Source: a virus
Strand: one strand, 5' to 3'
Virus record (IMG/VR): IMGVR_UViG_3300021142_000002
Span: 62,001-126,000 of that record
Length of the DNA stretch: 64,000 nt
Position 1 is the first letter of the stretch, and each line of letters opens with the position of its first letter. Shown one piece after another: positions 17,142 through 25,998 of the stretch. A program made the translations under genes and the position numbers. A model generated the notes under the pieces. It was not told the DNA's origin. It saw nothing but the letters and a program-made list of their open reading frames with translations, and did no database searches.

Positions 17142-18398
17142 TTAGGTTAATCTATCAAGATAGTTATAACGATGGGTTGTTAAAGCTTGTGTATGAACTA
17201 GTGCTAAGAAGATAGAGGTAAAGGTAGAAGTAATAGAGGTCATCTGAGCATTGATACCAACTTCAGACGTTGATACAATATCGCCCATACATTTTTTACA
17301 AAAAGAGGTATGCTGAGTAATGCAGTAAGTAGGTGATCTAATGATAACATGTTTGCCAATATAATGCTTTAATTCACCTGGCTTAATAGGCTCTTCTTTA
17401 CCCAATAGGTATCTGCCGATATAGTTATCATAATTATCTGATTTAATAACTATAATCAAGCCTCTAGGCGTGTGGCAATCTTCATTATTAATATTATAAT
17501 TTTGAAAGATACGTCCAGTAATCTTTACTTCTACACCTGCTAAAGCGGTTGATTGACCTCTATTAAATGATCCACCTCGAATCATATTAGCAATAGCAGG
17601 TATCTCTTTAATACCCCAGCCTTCAGATAAAGAATTAGTCATGACTGATATCTTAGACTCATCAATAAAGTCTTGTTCAGCTCCAACCATAGCGTGCGTT
17701 CTTAAACGACTATTTAATGTTTTAGGTGAAATATAAAACCGCTCAGATGGATCACCTTTTAAATACTGTTTATCTAAATCCATTAACTGATTTTGAATAT
17801 CAGATACAACAGATGGGTCATGTAATTCATCTTTATGTTTTTCTAATAATTCTTTTTTTAGTTTTTCAGCTTCAGGGTTTAGAGTCAATGTTTTACGCGT
17901 AGCACAAGGTACCGATACCATAGATAAAACAGTAATCATACAGACGGCGTTTTCAAAACGATGATGCATAGCTGTCGTACATTCATCCTTTTGCAACACA
18001 TCATACGCTATTTTGTTTAATATCTTAGGTGTCATTTCATCATTAAAATAAGGCACTAATCCCTGATAAGGATACTCTATTAATAGAGCATTCATTAATA
18101 GTCTTCCATAGATAGTTTCTATATCTTCCTTAATACACTTTAAGGTATGAGCTTTTATTTGTATTTTTTCATAGCGATCATATAAAGGTTTATCGAACTC
18201 ATAATCAGTAATGATTTCTTTTTTGCCATTATCTAAATGCACAGTTAGATGATGTCCGTCCGTTACTATACCTGTTTCATGGGATATTTTATCATCATGA
18301 TTTTTCTCAGGTAAAATACCAAAACAAGACAGTAACCAAGCTCTTTCTAAATACCTTTCTGTTTTTAATGAATAAATCATGTATTCTAATTTAGTCAT
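17142..18398 (-). CDS. RNA polymerase beta' subunit, C-terminal part (first copy, 418 aa)
   Basis: 418 residues from ATG 18398 (MTKLEYMIYSL); I prefer it to an upstream frame at 18419 because GGGAG precedes it and it overlaps the stop of 18391 (ATGACTAA). Beta' landmarks in the expected order: MIRGGSFNRGQSTALAG (272-288, like the bridge-helix region SGARGS...QLAG of bacteria), then EDCHTPRGLIIVI (306-318, like EDCGTxxGI), then a CxxCxG zinc-type element FCKKCMGDIVS (367-377) and TSITSTFTSIFLALVHTQAL (like QSIGEPGTQLTMRTFH). It ends within the trigger-loop region, so other parts must come from another subunit. Probably the non-virion polymerase homologue of phiKZ gp55, by size; a second, longer copy is at 28687. 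Confidence 0.8.
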   Translation of the reverse strand: MTKLEYMIYSLKTERYLERAWLLSCFGILPEKNHDDKISHETGIVTDGHHLTVHLDNGKKEIITDYEFDKPLYDRYEKIQIKAHTLKCIKEDIETIYGRLLMNALLIEYPYQGLVPYFNDEMTPKILNKIAYDVLQKDECTTAMHHRFENAVCMITVLSMVSVPCATRKTLTLNPEAEKLKKELLEKHKDELHDPSVVSDIQNQLMDLDKQYLKGDPSERFYISPKTLNSRLRTHAMVGAEQDFIDESKISVMTNSLSEGWGIKEIPAIANMIRGGSFNRGQSTALAGVEVKITGRIFQNYNINNEDCHTPRGLIIVIKSDNYDNYIGRYLLGKEEPIKPGELKHYIGKHVIIRSPTYCITQHTSFCKKCMGDIVSTSEVGINAQMTSITSTFTSIFLALVHTQALTTHRYNYLDRLT

Positions 18399-19245
18399 TT
18401 TTATTCTCCCTATAAGCATCTATCAAACCAGTTACTCTGATGATATCAGCTAGATTATCTAGTATATGTTCAGTGACTTCACTCATGGTAATATACAGAA
18501 CATTGTTAGGCGTAGAGCTACCTAATACCATTAGAATAATTTCATTAGCAATTAACTGCAGACTTTCAATAGTTGATTTACCTGTTAATTCTTCTTCTCT
18601 AATATCAGAAATAATTTCTGCATGCGCAACTAAGAAACTATCTAGATTATAGCCAAAATGATTAATAGCTTTAATAGTATCTACAACCACACCTTTCATA
18701 GGCAGATTACTATTTTTAAAGCGAGCTTCAGCCATTGCTTGAGTTTCTTTAATAATAGGCATAATAGGTTTATCTTCAGTTAAGTACTGAATGACTTCAG
18801 GTATGACTCGCTCTACATGTAATAGACTATCAGTAATTGATAAATCTGATAAAACAGATAAGATATGAGCAAACTGTATTTCCTCTGAATTATTTAAATC
18901 TATTGTAGTACTTGCAAATAATTCATGGGGTGGCTGAGTGGCTAGTAATACGACTACACCGAGTATCTTTACTAATGGAAATAGTTTATCTGCAAATGGA
19001 TTGGTTAAAAATATTCCTTGCATGGATAAAACTGTATTTAAATGTTCTCTATAAATACTATCAATCATATTAGTAATATCTTTACTGGTTAGATCCCCTG
19101 TATCTTCAAAAACAAAATCTACATCATCTTGATGAGCTTCATAATTTAAAGCTGCAAAACTATTCTCTATAGAAGTATACATCTCTATAACTTCTTCAGG
19201 ATAAATACCCACAAAATGATTAAAGTAATTTGGCAAAGTAGCCAT
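18391..19245 (-). CDS. Unknown protein upstream of RNA polymerase beta' (284 aa)
   Basis: 284 residues, acidic and helical, with a hydrophobic helix KLFPLVKILGVVVLLAT at about 88-104. Its stop codon overlaps the start of the beta' gene by 8 nt, so they are translationally coupled. No motif recognised; no zinc or catalytic pattern. Coupling to a polymerase subunit suggests, but does not show, a polymerase-associated role. Confidence 0.7.
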   Translation of the reverse strand: MATLPNYFNHFVGIYPEEVIEMYTSIENSFAALNYEAHQDDVDFVFEDTGDLTSKDITNMIDSIYREHLNTVLSMQGIFLTNPFADKLFPLVKILGVVVLLATQPPHELFASTTIDLNNSEEIQFAHILSVLSDLSITDSLLHVERVIPEVIQYLTEDKPIMPIIKETQAMAEARFKNSNLPMKGVVVDTIKAINHFGYNLDSFLVAHAEIISDIREEELTGKSTIESLQLIANEIILMVLGSSTPNNVLYITMSEVTEHILDNLADIIRVTGLIDAYRENKND

Positions 19246-19351
19246 TCTAATACCTCTACAAATTAGATATAAATAAATAGCTAATATATATTAGCTGTAC
19301 CATACGATAAACTCGTATACTTACTATAACATTTTTAGTTGGAATATAATA

Positions 19352-20074
19352 ATGAATTTAGACTCAGACAATCAATCTTTAGAAGAAAATCCTTGGACAG
19401 ATGCCAGTATCGTTAATTTACCCCCTTCAGATATGGTAGCTACATTAGAAGAACTAAAAAAAGTATCTAACTATATTGAAGATAAAGTAGCGATGCCTCA
19501 AGATGGTGGTGAGATTACTGAAGAGCAAATGGCCATTATCATTGCTAATAGCAATCTAGTATCCATTGAGCCCGTTACTGAAGAACAAGCATCTTCTTTA
19601 AAAAAGGATGTTGCTAAAAGAAAAGCTAGAAAAAAAGAAAGGGAAAAAGAGATAGAGTTAGAAAATATTGAAAAAGCATTGGAGGAAACTAATGTTAATT
19701 GGTCCGAAGCACATGAACTCTATGGACTGCTATTTAGTGGATTAGCTGAATATTCTAATATTGGATTAGCTGCACAAACAGTTATGTCATTGTTAGATGC
19801 TGAAAAACAAAAATTAATGACTTCTACTTTAACTAGCTTCTATAGAGATATTACTGCTTTTTCAAACAAACTAACAGCTATCTTTAGAAGAATTAAACCC
19901 CATAATCAAAAAACAACGACTGATGATCTAATGGAGTTTTATTCCATCTATGAAGATTTAGATGCTTTAAGAGTAGACTTTACCACTACATTAACTGAAC
20001 CATCTATTACTTTAACAGAAATCGTAGAAACATTAAGAGCTACTACTGCAGTAGTGGAGGAAGCAAATGCATAA
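19352..20074 (+). CDS. Unknown acidic coiled-coil protein (240 aa)
   Basis: 240 residues; ribosome-binding site TTGGAATATAAT. Very charged (KKDVAKRKARKKEREKEIEL at about 88-107), predicted coiled coil, followed by a helical domain. It overlaps the next gene by 8 nt (GCAAATGCATAA), so it is part of an operon with 20067 and the dUTPase. First gene of the + strand run that starts divergently from 18391-19245. Confidence 0.7.
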   Translation: MNLDSDNQSLEENPWTDASIVNLPPSDMVATLEELKKVSNYIEDKVAMPQDGGEITEEQMAIIIANSNLVSIEPVTEEQASSLKKDVAKRKARKKEREKEIELENIEKALEETNVNWSEAHELYGLLFSGLAEYSNIGLAAQTVMSLLDAEKQKLMTSTLTSFYRDITAFSNKLTAIFRRIKPHNQKTTTDDLMEFYSIYEDLDALRVDFTTTLTEPSITLTEIVETLRATTAVVEEANA

Positions 20075-21662
20075 TTACACACCTATTGATCCGACTGAAA
20101 TTATTAATGAAGTTAAAGCTTCATTAGAAGAAGAAATTATTGAAGTTAAAAAGCCAGAACATCAATATACTGCCTACACACCCTTTCTTTCTTTTGAAGA
20201 GGAAGATGTAAATCCATTAGATAGTACGCATTATCTTCCTATGGAAATATCTACAGATGAAGATTTAAACACTTGTTTTAAACTCTGTCAAGAAGAAATT
20301 AGAAAAACAAAAGATGATGATAAAAGAAGTGATTTAAGGAATTTAGTCGATGCATTTATTAACGTATCGCTGAACACCCATGGTAGTGACTATCTAACAT
20401 TCTTTAACAAGAATGTGGGTAACTTAGTTCAGTATGTTATTGGGGATAGAAATAGAAAGATCTGTATTAATCATCCAAAGATATCAATCCCTGATGATGT
20501 AGATACTTTAACTGGTAATATGGCCGTTCGGTTTATTGGAACCATTGCTAAAACTGGTAAGCCTACTCATGTTCCGTTATTTTCATCTTGTTTTTGGGTC
20601 AACATAACCCCATTTACTGAATTAGAAATGGCTAATTTAACAATGTCTTTGCAACAGACTAATGTTAACTTAGGTATTAATACTAGAGGTGCAGGTTTAA
20701 CAGGTGAAGATATCCACATTGTAGGAAACATCGTGGAATTTATTTTATCACATGTTGAAGACTGTAGCATTAAAGGTTACGAAAGAATAGATTTGCGAAA
20801 AATAATTAGTGCGAATGATATTAAAGTTTTAATGGCGGCAGCACTATCGGCTATCTATCCATCAGGTTATCCCATTTGGCATGTTTGCACCAATGTTGCT
20901 AAAGGACTTTGTTCCCACAACATCATGCCTCAAAGAAAGGAAAATGGCGACTATAAGCCAGATAGTTTATTAGACTTTACCAAAGTAGTGTGGACTAATA
21001 GGGAACATCTTTCTACCGAACAAATAACCCTACTGGATAGTCCATCTAGATCGGTAACTTATGAAGATGTTGTTAAAGCGCAAAAGGCATTGCAAAAAAG
21101 AATTATTAGTGATAAAAATAAAGTAAAGATAATTGACTTTGGTGACAAATCAATTAGCATTGGCTTTAAAGTACCTTCTTATGCTGAATACTCAATGACC
21201 AGTAATAACTGGGTAAACTCTATTAAGAAAATGGTAGAAGATGCTATTATGCATGATGAAACTGTAACGGCTGAAAATAGAGAAGAAAAAAGAAGTGCAT
21301 TTCTTAATACCTCTATTGCAGTTAGTAACTTAATTAAACATTTATGCTGGGTAGAGTTTATTGCCATTACTTATTCGTCTGGTAGAGAAATTACTATCAG
21401 TGATGATAAAACAATTAAAGCTGTTTTAGAAGATCTAATTAAAGCCAATGGATTTACACCAGCCTTTGAGAGAGCTGCACAAACCTTTAAAGAAATTAGC
21501 TTACTTTCTTATACAGGTGTAAACAACTATGTGTGTCCTCAATGTGGTGGCACTCAAGTCCATGAACACAGTCCTACTCCCAGTTTAATCCCAATTAATG
21601 TGGTGAGCTATTTTTTGTCTACAATGGTGTGGAGAGGGTCGACCCGTCAGGGGATGGAATAG
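20067..21662 (+). CDS. Unknown protein with C-terminal zinc ribbon; likely frameshifted (531 aa in zero frame)
   Basis: 531 residues; ribosome-binding site GGAGG. An acidic N-terminus (residues 1-60), a long alpha/beta region and a C-terminal zinc-ribbon half YVCPQCGGTQVHEH (about 490-503). The reading frame then meets T TTT TTG at 21611-21617 and ends soon after with an unlike tail (WRGSTRQGME). A -1 shift there opens 142 further codons (21617-22045), giving a 659-residue product. Zinc-ribbon proteins of this size with a following overlapping frame occur among phage tail and baseplate assembly genes; that is only an analogy. Confidence 0.7.
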   Translation: MHNYTPIDPTEIINEVKASLEEEIIEVKKPEHQYTAYTPFLSFEEEDVNPLDSTHYLPMEISTDEDLNTCFKLCQEEIRKTKDDDKRSDLRNLVDAFINVSLNTHGSDYLTFFNKNVGNLVQYVIGDRNRKICINHPKISIPDDVDTLTGNMAVRFIGTIAKTGKPTHVPLFSSCFWVNITPFTELEMANLTMSLQQTNVNLGINTRGAGLTGEDIHIVGNIVEFILSHVEDCSIKGYERIDLRKIISANDIKVLMAAALSAIYPSGYPIWHVCTNVAKGLCSHNIMPQRKENGDYKPDSLLDFTKVVWTNREHLSTEQITLLDSPSRSVTYEDVVKAQKALQKRIISDKNKVKIIDFGDKSISIGFKVPSYAEYSMTSNNWVNSIKKMVEDAIMHDETVTAENREEKRSAFLNTSIAVSNLIKHLCWVEFIAITYSSGREITISDDKTIKAVLEDLIKANGFTPAFERAAQTFKEISLLSYTGVNNYVCPQCGGTQVHEHSPTPSLIPINVVSYFLSTMVWRGSTRQGME

Positions 21663-22045
21663 TTAAAGCACCTAACTTCATAGCAGATTCTGAAGGTATA
21701 ACAGATCCATTGTGGTCATCATTTCTTACAATGGATTCAACTGATAATAGCATTAGTAATCAAATGCTGCTGTTAGAGAAATATGAAAAAGCCTTTGGAA
21801 TACAAACTGACTATGATAGTCCCATTGCCCTATGTACAAAGAAGTCTATTACTGATGTTTTTGAGGATAGTTATTTAGAGGCGGTATACTCTAGATTGCT
21901 CTATGAGAAAGCACCACAGAAGACAGGGATGTCTTTATCAGAACTAATAAACTTACCTAATTATGAATTGCATATCATTCTTAGAATACTAGGTAAGATG
22001 AGAAAGAAAGAAGATAAAATAATTGATAATTTAGATTTGGAGTAA
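21617..22045 (+). CDS. -1 frame extension of the 20067 gene (142 aa)
   Basis: Codons continuing from the slip site T TTT TTG read VYNGVERVDPSGDGIVKAPN and run to a stop at 22045. As an independent gene it would have to start at GTG 21629, which lacks a ribosome-binding site, so a frameshift product of the upstream gene is more likely. The extension is acidic and helical (YEKAFGIQTDYDSPIALCTK; ends KEDKIIDNLDLE). A small palindrome GGGTCGACCC lies at 21636-21645, 18 nt after the slip site. Alternative: a one-base error or deletion in the run of six T. Confidence 0.6.
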   Translation, partial: VYNGVERVDPSGDGIVKAPNFIADSEGITDPLWSSFLTMDSTDNSISNQMLLLEKYEKAFGIQTDYDSPIALCTKKSITDVFEDSYLEAVYSRLLYEKAPQKTGMSLSELINLPNYELHIILRILGKMRKKEDKIIDNLDLE

Positions 22046-22048
22046 ATA

Positions 22049-22618
22049 ATGTTTTCTGATTTATATAACTCAACAAAAGTAAGTAGAGATAATACTTATA
22101 CTGACTTAAAGGTATTAGATCCATTAGACACTGGGTTAGATTGTACACCTAAGTATGCTACCGATGGATCGGGAGCTTGTGATGCAATAGCCTGTATTAA
22201 AGAAGAGATTACTATATTGCCTGGTGAACATGCAATGATTCCATTAGGTTTTGCTTTGCATATTAAAGATCCTAATATTGTCTGTTTATTAACAGGTAGA
22301 TCAGGTATGTTCCATAAACAAAAATTAAGAGCTGGAAACTGTGTAGGTGTTATTGACTCAGACTATCAAGGTGAAGTCAAAGCTTTAATTCAAAATGATG
22401 GTAAGGAAGAACAAGTAATTAAACCAGGTGATCGTATTTGCCAGTTACTATTTATGCCTGTTAAAAGAGCATGGTTTAATGTCGTTGAAGAATTTGAATC
22501 TACTACAGAAAGAGGTGCTGGTGGATTTGGACATACTGGCATGACTGCCATCTTAACTGCACCTAATACAACTATGTTATTCCCAACACAAATAAAAGAA
22601 GCAGAAGGTGTATTTTAA
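22049..22618 (+). CDS. dut: dUTPase (dUTP diphosphatase)
   Basis: 189 residues; ribosome-binding site TTTGGAG. All five trimeric dUTPase motifs are present in order: 1 GSGACDA (40-46), 2 GRSGM (83-87), 3 GVIDSDYQGEVKA (100-112, catalytic Asp), 4 PGDRICQL (126-133), 5 RGAGGFGHTG (155-164). Converts dUTP to dUMP and PPi, lowering uracil in DNA and feeding dTMP synthesis. Slightly longer than the usual 150 residues because of a C-terminal tail after motif 5. Lies in the + operon directly before a deoxyribosyltransferase-like gene. Confidence 0.95.
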   Translation: MFSDLYNSTKVSRDNTYTDLKVLDPLDTGLDCTPKYATDGSGACDAIACIKEEITILPGEHAMIPLGFALHIKDPNIVCLLTGRSGMFHKQKLRAGNCVGVIDSDYQGEVKALIQNDGKEEQVIKPGDRICQLLFMPVKRAWFNVVEEFESTTERGAGGFGHTGMTAILTAPNTTMLFPTQIKEAEGVF

Positions 22619-23052
22619 TGGCTAAAGTATTTCTAGGTGGTACATGTTCGCACAGTAAATGGAGAGATCTACTCATTGAAAATAAAGCAATGGGCGCTAA
22701 ATTAGAAATAGACTATTTTAATCCTGTCATTGATGATTGGAAACCAGAATGTCAGGCTGAAGAAATTAAGCAAAGAGAAGAATGTGATTACTTTCTCTAT
22801 GTTATTACACCTAGAATGTCTGGCGTATACAGCATTGCTGAGGTAGTAGAAGATAGTATTAAAAGACCTGAAAAAACTATCTTTGCTATTATTAATGCGG
22901 ATACCTTAGATGATGTATCTCAGCAAATTACTCATTTTAGTGATAGTCAATTAAAATCATTAAAAGCGGTGGCTGGTTTGGTTAAAAGAAATGGTGCTAC
23001 AGTATTAAATAGTTTAAAACAAATAAGAGATTATTTAAATAGTAAAGCATAA
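22618..23052 (+). CDS. Nucleoside 2-deoxyribosyltransferase-like protein
   Basis: 144 residues, start overlapping the dUTPase stop (TAATG). The start MAKVFLGGTCSHSKWRDLLI, then YFNPVIDDW and CDYFLYVITPRMSGVYSIAE, matches the nucleoside 2-deoxyribosyltransferase fold of the phage-type family (FLGG motif; acidic residues in the middle; SxxE near the catalytic end). Known chemistry of the family: exchange or hydrolysis of the base of deoxynucleosides. With dUTPase next to it, a role in phage nucleotide pool remodelling is likely. Confidence 0.75.
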   Translation: MAKVFLGGTCSHSKWRDLLIENKAMGAKLEIDYFNPVIDDWKPECQAEEIKQREECDYFLYVITPRMSGVYSIAEVVEDSIKRPEKTIFAIINADTLDDVSQQITHFSDSQLKSLKAVAGLVKRNGATVLNSLKQIRDYLNSKA

Positions 23053-23059
23053 ATATGGT

Positions 23060-23093
23060 ATGCTAAATGGGTAAATATTTACCCATTTAGCAT
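23060..23093 (+). terminator. Perfect 34-nt palindrome after the deoxyribosyltransferase gene
   Basis: A perfect 34-nt inverted repeat (centre AATATT) starting 8 nt after the stop at 23052. No T-run follows, and the next gene starts 9 nt later, so it may act as a pause or RNA processing site. Confidence 0.6.
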
Positions 23094-23101
23094 TATGACT
23101 A

Positions 23102-23575
23102 ATGATTATTAAAACAGAAATAATAAATACTAAAACTACAGATTTAAATAAATTATTTAATATAGCTAATAATGTTTATACCATTCTTTCTAATTTAAAA
23201 AAAGATTATCCAAATTTTAAACAATGGTATACGATTAATGTATTTAATGGGTTATTGAGTGGTAATAGAACATTAATCATAAATATTGTAAATGACGAAA
23301 TAGCTGCTATATCCATAATTAAAAATGAAGTAGAAAAGAAAATATGTACTATTTACGTATTGTCAAAATATAGAAGATTTGGATTAGGAACTGATTTATT
23401 TATAAATAGCATGGATATATTAAATGAAGATAAGCCTTTGTTTAGTATATCTAGTAAAAAAATAAATGAATTCAGTAGGATTATAAAATATTTTGGTTAT
23501 GAATTTACTGAAGAGTATAGTGGGTTATATATTCCTAATAATAAAGAATTATCATTTAATGGATTAATAAAATAA
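23102..23575 (+). CDS. GNAT-family N-acetyltransferase
   Basis: 157 residues. A GNAT core is visible: strand IAAISIIKNEVEKKICTIYV followed by the acetyl-CoA binding motif YRRFGLGTDLF (R/Q-x-x-G-x-G/A, about 96-106), then a segment with FSISSKKINEFSRIIKYFGY typical of the alpha4/beta7 end. Substrate cannot be told. The gene has an AT-richer codon use than its neighbours and no clear ribosome-binding site (ATTATGACTAATG), so it may be a recent arrival. Ends 17 nt before a strong palindrome. Confidence 0.78.
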   Translation: MIIKTEIINTKTTDLNKLFNIANNVYTILSNLKKDYPNFKQWYTINVFNGLLSGNRTLIINIVNDEIAAISIIKNEVEKKICTIYVLSKYRRFGLGTDLFINSMDILNEDKPLFSISSKKINEFSRIIKYFGYEFTEEYSGLYIPNNKELSFNGLIK

Positions 23576-23591
23576 AAAAGAAAGGCATAAT

Positions 23592-23625
23592 GTACCATAC
23601 GGTAGCCTAGGCTACCGTATGGTAC
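23592..23625. terminator. Perfect 34-nt palindrome between convergent genes
   Basis: A perfect 34-nt palindrome (centre CCTAGG) between the GNAT gene (+) and the small membrane protein gene (-). The minus-strand side is followed by a T-rich stretch. Confidence 0.75.
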
Positions 23626-23629
23626 TATG

Positions 23630-23788
23630 TTAATGTTTTACTATATAAACATACAGTAAAACAACTATCACGTTTATACTCCACATCCAGTCAGGATATG
23701 GCATATTCTTTCTTATGTTACCAATATACCATGGTATATTGGCTAAGAATATTAAACCTAAGATTGGCAAGGCTGTTCCTATTATCAT
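23630..23788 (-). CDS. Small two-pass membrane protein (52 aa)
   Basis: 52 residues: MIIGTALPILGLIFLANIPW forms the first helix, WSINVIVVLLYVYIVKH the second, joined by a short polar stretch (NIRKNMPYPD). ATG at 23788 is preceded by ATGGAGTAATAAA (GGAG). It stands alone between a palindromic terminator and a promoter-like motif (23828-23852). A holin-like or host-membrane-acting role is possible but not shown. Confidence 0.7.
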   Translation of the reverse strand: MIIGTALPILGLIFLANIPWYIGNIRKNMPYPDWMWSINVIVVLLYVYIVKH

Positions 23789-23827
23789 TTTATTACTCCA
23801 TTGATTAAAGGATATATCTAATCAATG

Positions 23828-23852
23828 ATGTATATATTCAAGTTATTTGAAT
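23828..23852 (-). promoter_or_regulatory. AT-rich promoter-like motif before a small membrane-protein gene
   Basis: The minus strand reads AATTCAAATAACTTGAATAT and continues ATACATCATTG, about 40 nt upstream of the ATG at 23788; same class as 11671, 12787, 15842 and 54914. Confidence 0.5.
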
Positions 23853-23876
23853 TTATTGAGATTCTTTTATTTTCCC

Positions 23877-24959
23877 CTATGCCTTATTTACCCGTCTTTC
23901 CATTCTAGCACAAAAGCCTCTTATGTCTAAAGTTTGCTGAATCAAAAACTCTGCAATGTCTACTATTCTAGACGGCAATGGGTCACCTTTAGATTCAAGT
24001 ATTTTAATTAACTCTAACGCTAATGGACGACTAAAGCTAACATTAGCAATATTTTTATTCTTCAATACTTTTAATGTATGGCTAATAACGATACTAATTA
24101 ACTCCAATGCATCCTTATCATTATTACCTTCATAGTAACCTTCAAACAATTCAACAATGATATCATTTAACTCTAGCCTAGATAGGAAATTGGTAACACC
24201 TTCTAACTGTGGAAAATAACTAACAAAAACTTGGCAAATAGCTTGACGCCGTTTTTCATTAAGCTCATCAATTTCTTCACAGGTTAAAGCAATAGACTCA
24301 TTGTAATTGGCATCGTTATCATCACCCACCAAACCTGTTGCACAAATAGCTTTTTCTAATTTATTTAATCCATCTATGCTTTTAAAAACTGCTTTATTAA
24401 CAATGCCTTCTACAACATCACCAACTCCATTGTTGATAATGTCATTCATTAAGTCTTTTGAGTTTCCATAATTAATGACTAAAGGATAACTAGATCCTTC
24501 ATAGTTGTTAGCAGTTATATCTTTAAAGAACTTTTCCTTTTCTTTAATTTCTTTCTTAGCTCGTTCTTTTTGTAGTAATTGAGTTAACTCATTCATTTTG
24601 TCTGCTTTAACAAAACGAATTAAGATATGATTTTTACCTCGTTTATTAACTGAGTAAATTTCATATTCATTTAGTAACTTAACAATAGTTGGGTTACTAG
24701 TAAGGTTATTAATACCCTTACCAATAACTCGCATTGCACTTCTTAAATCTAAATCATTGTAATCTACTGAAATACCATTGACTTCTCTTTGAAATCTCAG
24801 TTCATCAATGGTGTCATAAAACGTTACAGGATCGCCTGTAGCGATGAATTCTAAATACCCATGTATTCCATCAGTGATATTAGAATAATAGCTGTGAGCT
24901 AAATCTAAGCCTTCTAATTCCACTAATACATCTTTCAAGTGATTGTTTGTTTCTAACAT
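23877..24959 (-). CDS. Unknown protein (360 aa)
   Basis: 360 residues; ribosome-binding site AGAGGAAAG. Helical, charged, with a Lys/Glu-rich stretch (KERAKKEIKEKEKFFKDITA, about 130-150). The stop lies just before the upstream regulatory region of the small gene. It is the last gene of a run with the four small paralogues at 24960-26362 (its start is 1 nt from the stop of 24960). No family recognised; no membrane segment. Confidence 0.7.
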   Translation of the reverse strand: MLETNNHLKDVLVELEGLDLAHSYYSNITDGIHGYLEFIATGDPVTFYDTIDELRFQREVNGISVDYNDLDLRSAMRVIGKGINNLTSNPTIVKLLNEYEIYSVNKRGKNHILIRFVKADKMNELTQLLQKERAKKEIKEKEKFFKDITANNYEGSSYPLVINYGNSKDLMNDIINNGVGDVVEGIVNKAVFKSIDGLNKLEKAICATGLVGDDNDANYNESIALTCEEIDELNEKRRQAICQVFVSYFPQLEGVTNFLSRLELNDIIVELFEGYYEGNNDKDALELISIVISHTLKVLKNKNIANVSFSRPLALELIKILESKGDPLPSRIVDIAEFLIQQTLDIRGFCARMERRVNKA

Positions 24960-25316
24960 TTAACTTTCCTCTACTGTGTTGTAAGGTGTTTGCCAATCAT
25001 TGTTTTTATACAATGTTAAAATAGTCTGATTACTAATAGCTTTGGCATCGGTTAATATATAGCCGTCTCTATAGAGCCTCTGTAGCATATGTTTAGTATT
25101 CATTAATAAATTAGTAAGATTAGATCTTATCATACCTTCTATTATCAGGTATTGAGTGTCCGCATTAGGATCATCTCTTACTAACTCACTGATGCCTAAC
25201 TCTAATTCAGTTAATGTAAACCAATCATCTATAATAGCCTCTATCATTAACTGCAGGACATTAAACCTGCAGTGTAATAGATGATAATTGAAATTTACAA
25301 GGACATTAATGTTCAT
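24960..25316 (-). CDS. Unknown protein, member 4 of a tandem paralogue group (118 aa)
   Basis: 118 residues. Shares a plan with the next three genes: beta strand (VLVNFNYHLLHCRF), helix with hhxAII (LMIEAIIDDW), acidic middle (ISELVRDDPN), long helix, then a C-terminal beta strand (NQTILTLYKN). The most diverged of the four. Start overlaps the stop of 25313-25687 by 4 nt. Confidence 0.7.
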   Translation of the reverse strand: MNINVLVNFNYHLLHCRFNVLQLMIEAIIDDWFTLTELELGISELVRDDPNADTQYLIIEGMIRSNLTNLLMNTKHMLQRLYRDGYILTDAKAISNQTILTLYKNNDWQTPYNTVEES

Positions 25317-25687
25317 TTCTTAATATGTTCATTAACTATCCTTGTTCTGCTGAATATAAGGACCGTGTTGCCACGGTAGCACTGAATAGAGTCTAAGGTA
25401 TACCTCCTCTCTAATTTACTCAGAGAATACAATACAGGCCGCATATGAGCTATTAACACTTTTCGTTTAGCTACATAAATTTCATGTAATCTATTTTGCT
25501 CAACCAGTAAGTCATCTTCTCTCTCAAAGAAATCATCAGTGATATCTAATATTTCGTCATAGATAAAATCTTCATCATTTCTAATAATACCTTCCATAAT
25601 GGACATGATAAAGAAAATATCAAACTCAACATCTCTGGTATCAACTGGTATTTGAAACTTGATTATTTGTTGAATGTCAGAATCCAT
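25313..25687 (-). CDS. Unknown protein, member 3 of a tandem paralogue group (124 aa)
   Basis: 124 residues; ribosome-binding site GGGGAGAGG. Plan: IIKFQIPVDTRDVEFDIFFI, then MEGIIRNDEDFIYDEILDIT, then a long charged helix and a C-terminal strand with YRGNTVLIFSR. The pairs hhEGII / hhEAII and the final RG-x-x-V-h-I element are shared with 25663 and 25976. Overlaps both neighbours. Confidence 0.72.
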   Translation of the reverse strand: MDSDIQQIIKFQIPVDTRDVEFDIFFIMSIMEGIIRNDEDFIYDEILDITDDFFEREDDLLVEQNRLHEIYVAKRKVLIAHMRPVLYSLSKLERRYTLDSIQCYRGNTVLIFSRTRIVNEHIKK

Positions 25688-25998
25688 ACACCTCTCCCCT
25701 TAATCGTAACATCTTCCAAGTAGTAATGGAATGTATTAATTTTTGCTTTAATGAAATGTAAGTTACAATGAATCCTATTATAAAACTGTTCTATTATTTC
25801 GTACAGCTCACTTAGCTCTCTATCTCTACCTTTTTCATCAGTAGGATCTAACATTCCCTCAGTCACATCAAAAATAACAGAATCATCATTTTGCAAAAAT
25901 GATATAATGATAGCTTCTATTAGATCATCTGGTATAAGGTCTTTCGTCCAAGAAAAGTCTACTACAAACTGTACATCACCAGTTGTTATTGTGCCCAT
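25663..25998 (-). CDS. Unknown protein, member 2 of a tandem paralogue group (111 aa)
   Basis: 111 residues. VQFVVDFSWTKDLIPDDLIE then AIIISFLQNDDSVIFDVTEG, ending DVTIKGRGVWILTFNK. Overlaps the next gene by 25 nt and the previous one by 23 nt. Weak ribosome-binding site, so probably translated by coupling. Confidence 0.72.
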   Translation of the reverse strand: MGTITTGDVQFVVDFSWTKDLIPDDLIEAIIISFLQNDDSVIFDVTEGMLDPTDEKGRDRELSELYEIIEQFYNRIHCNLHFIKAKINTFHYYLEDVTIKGRGVWILTFNK

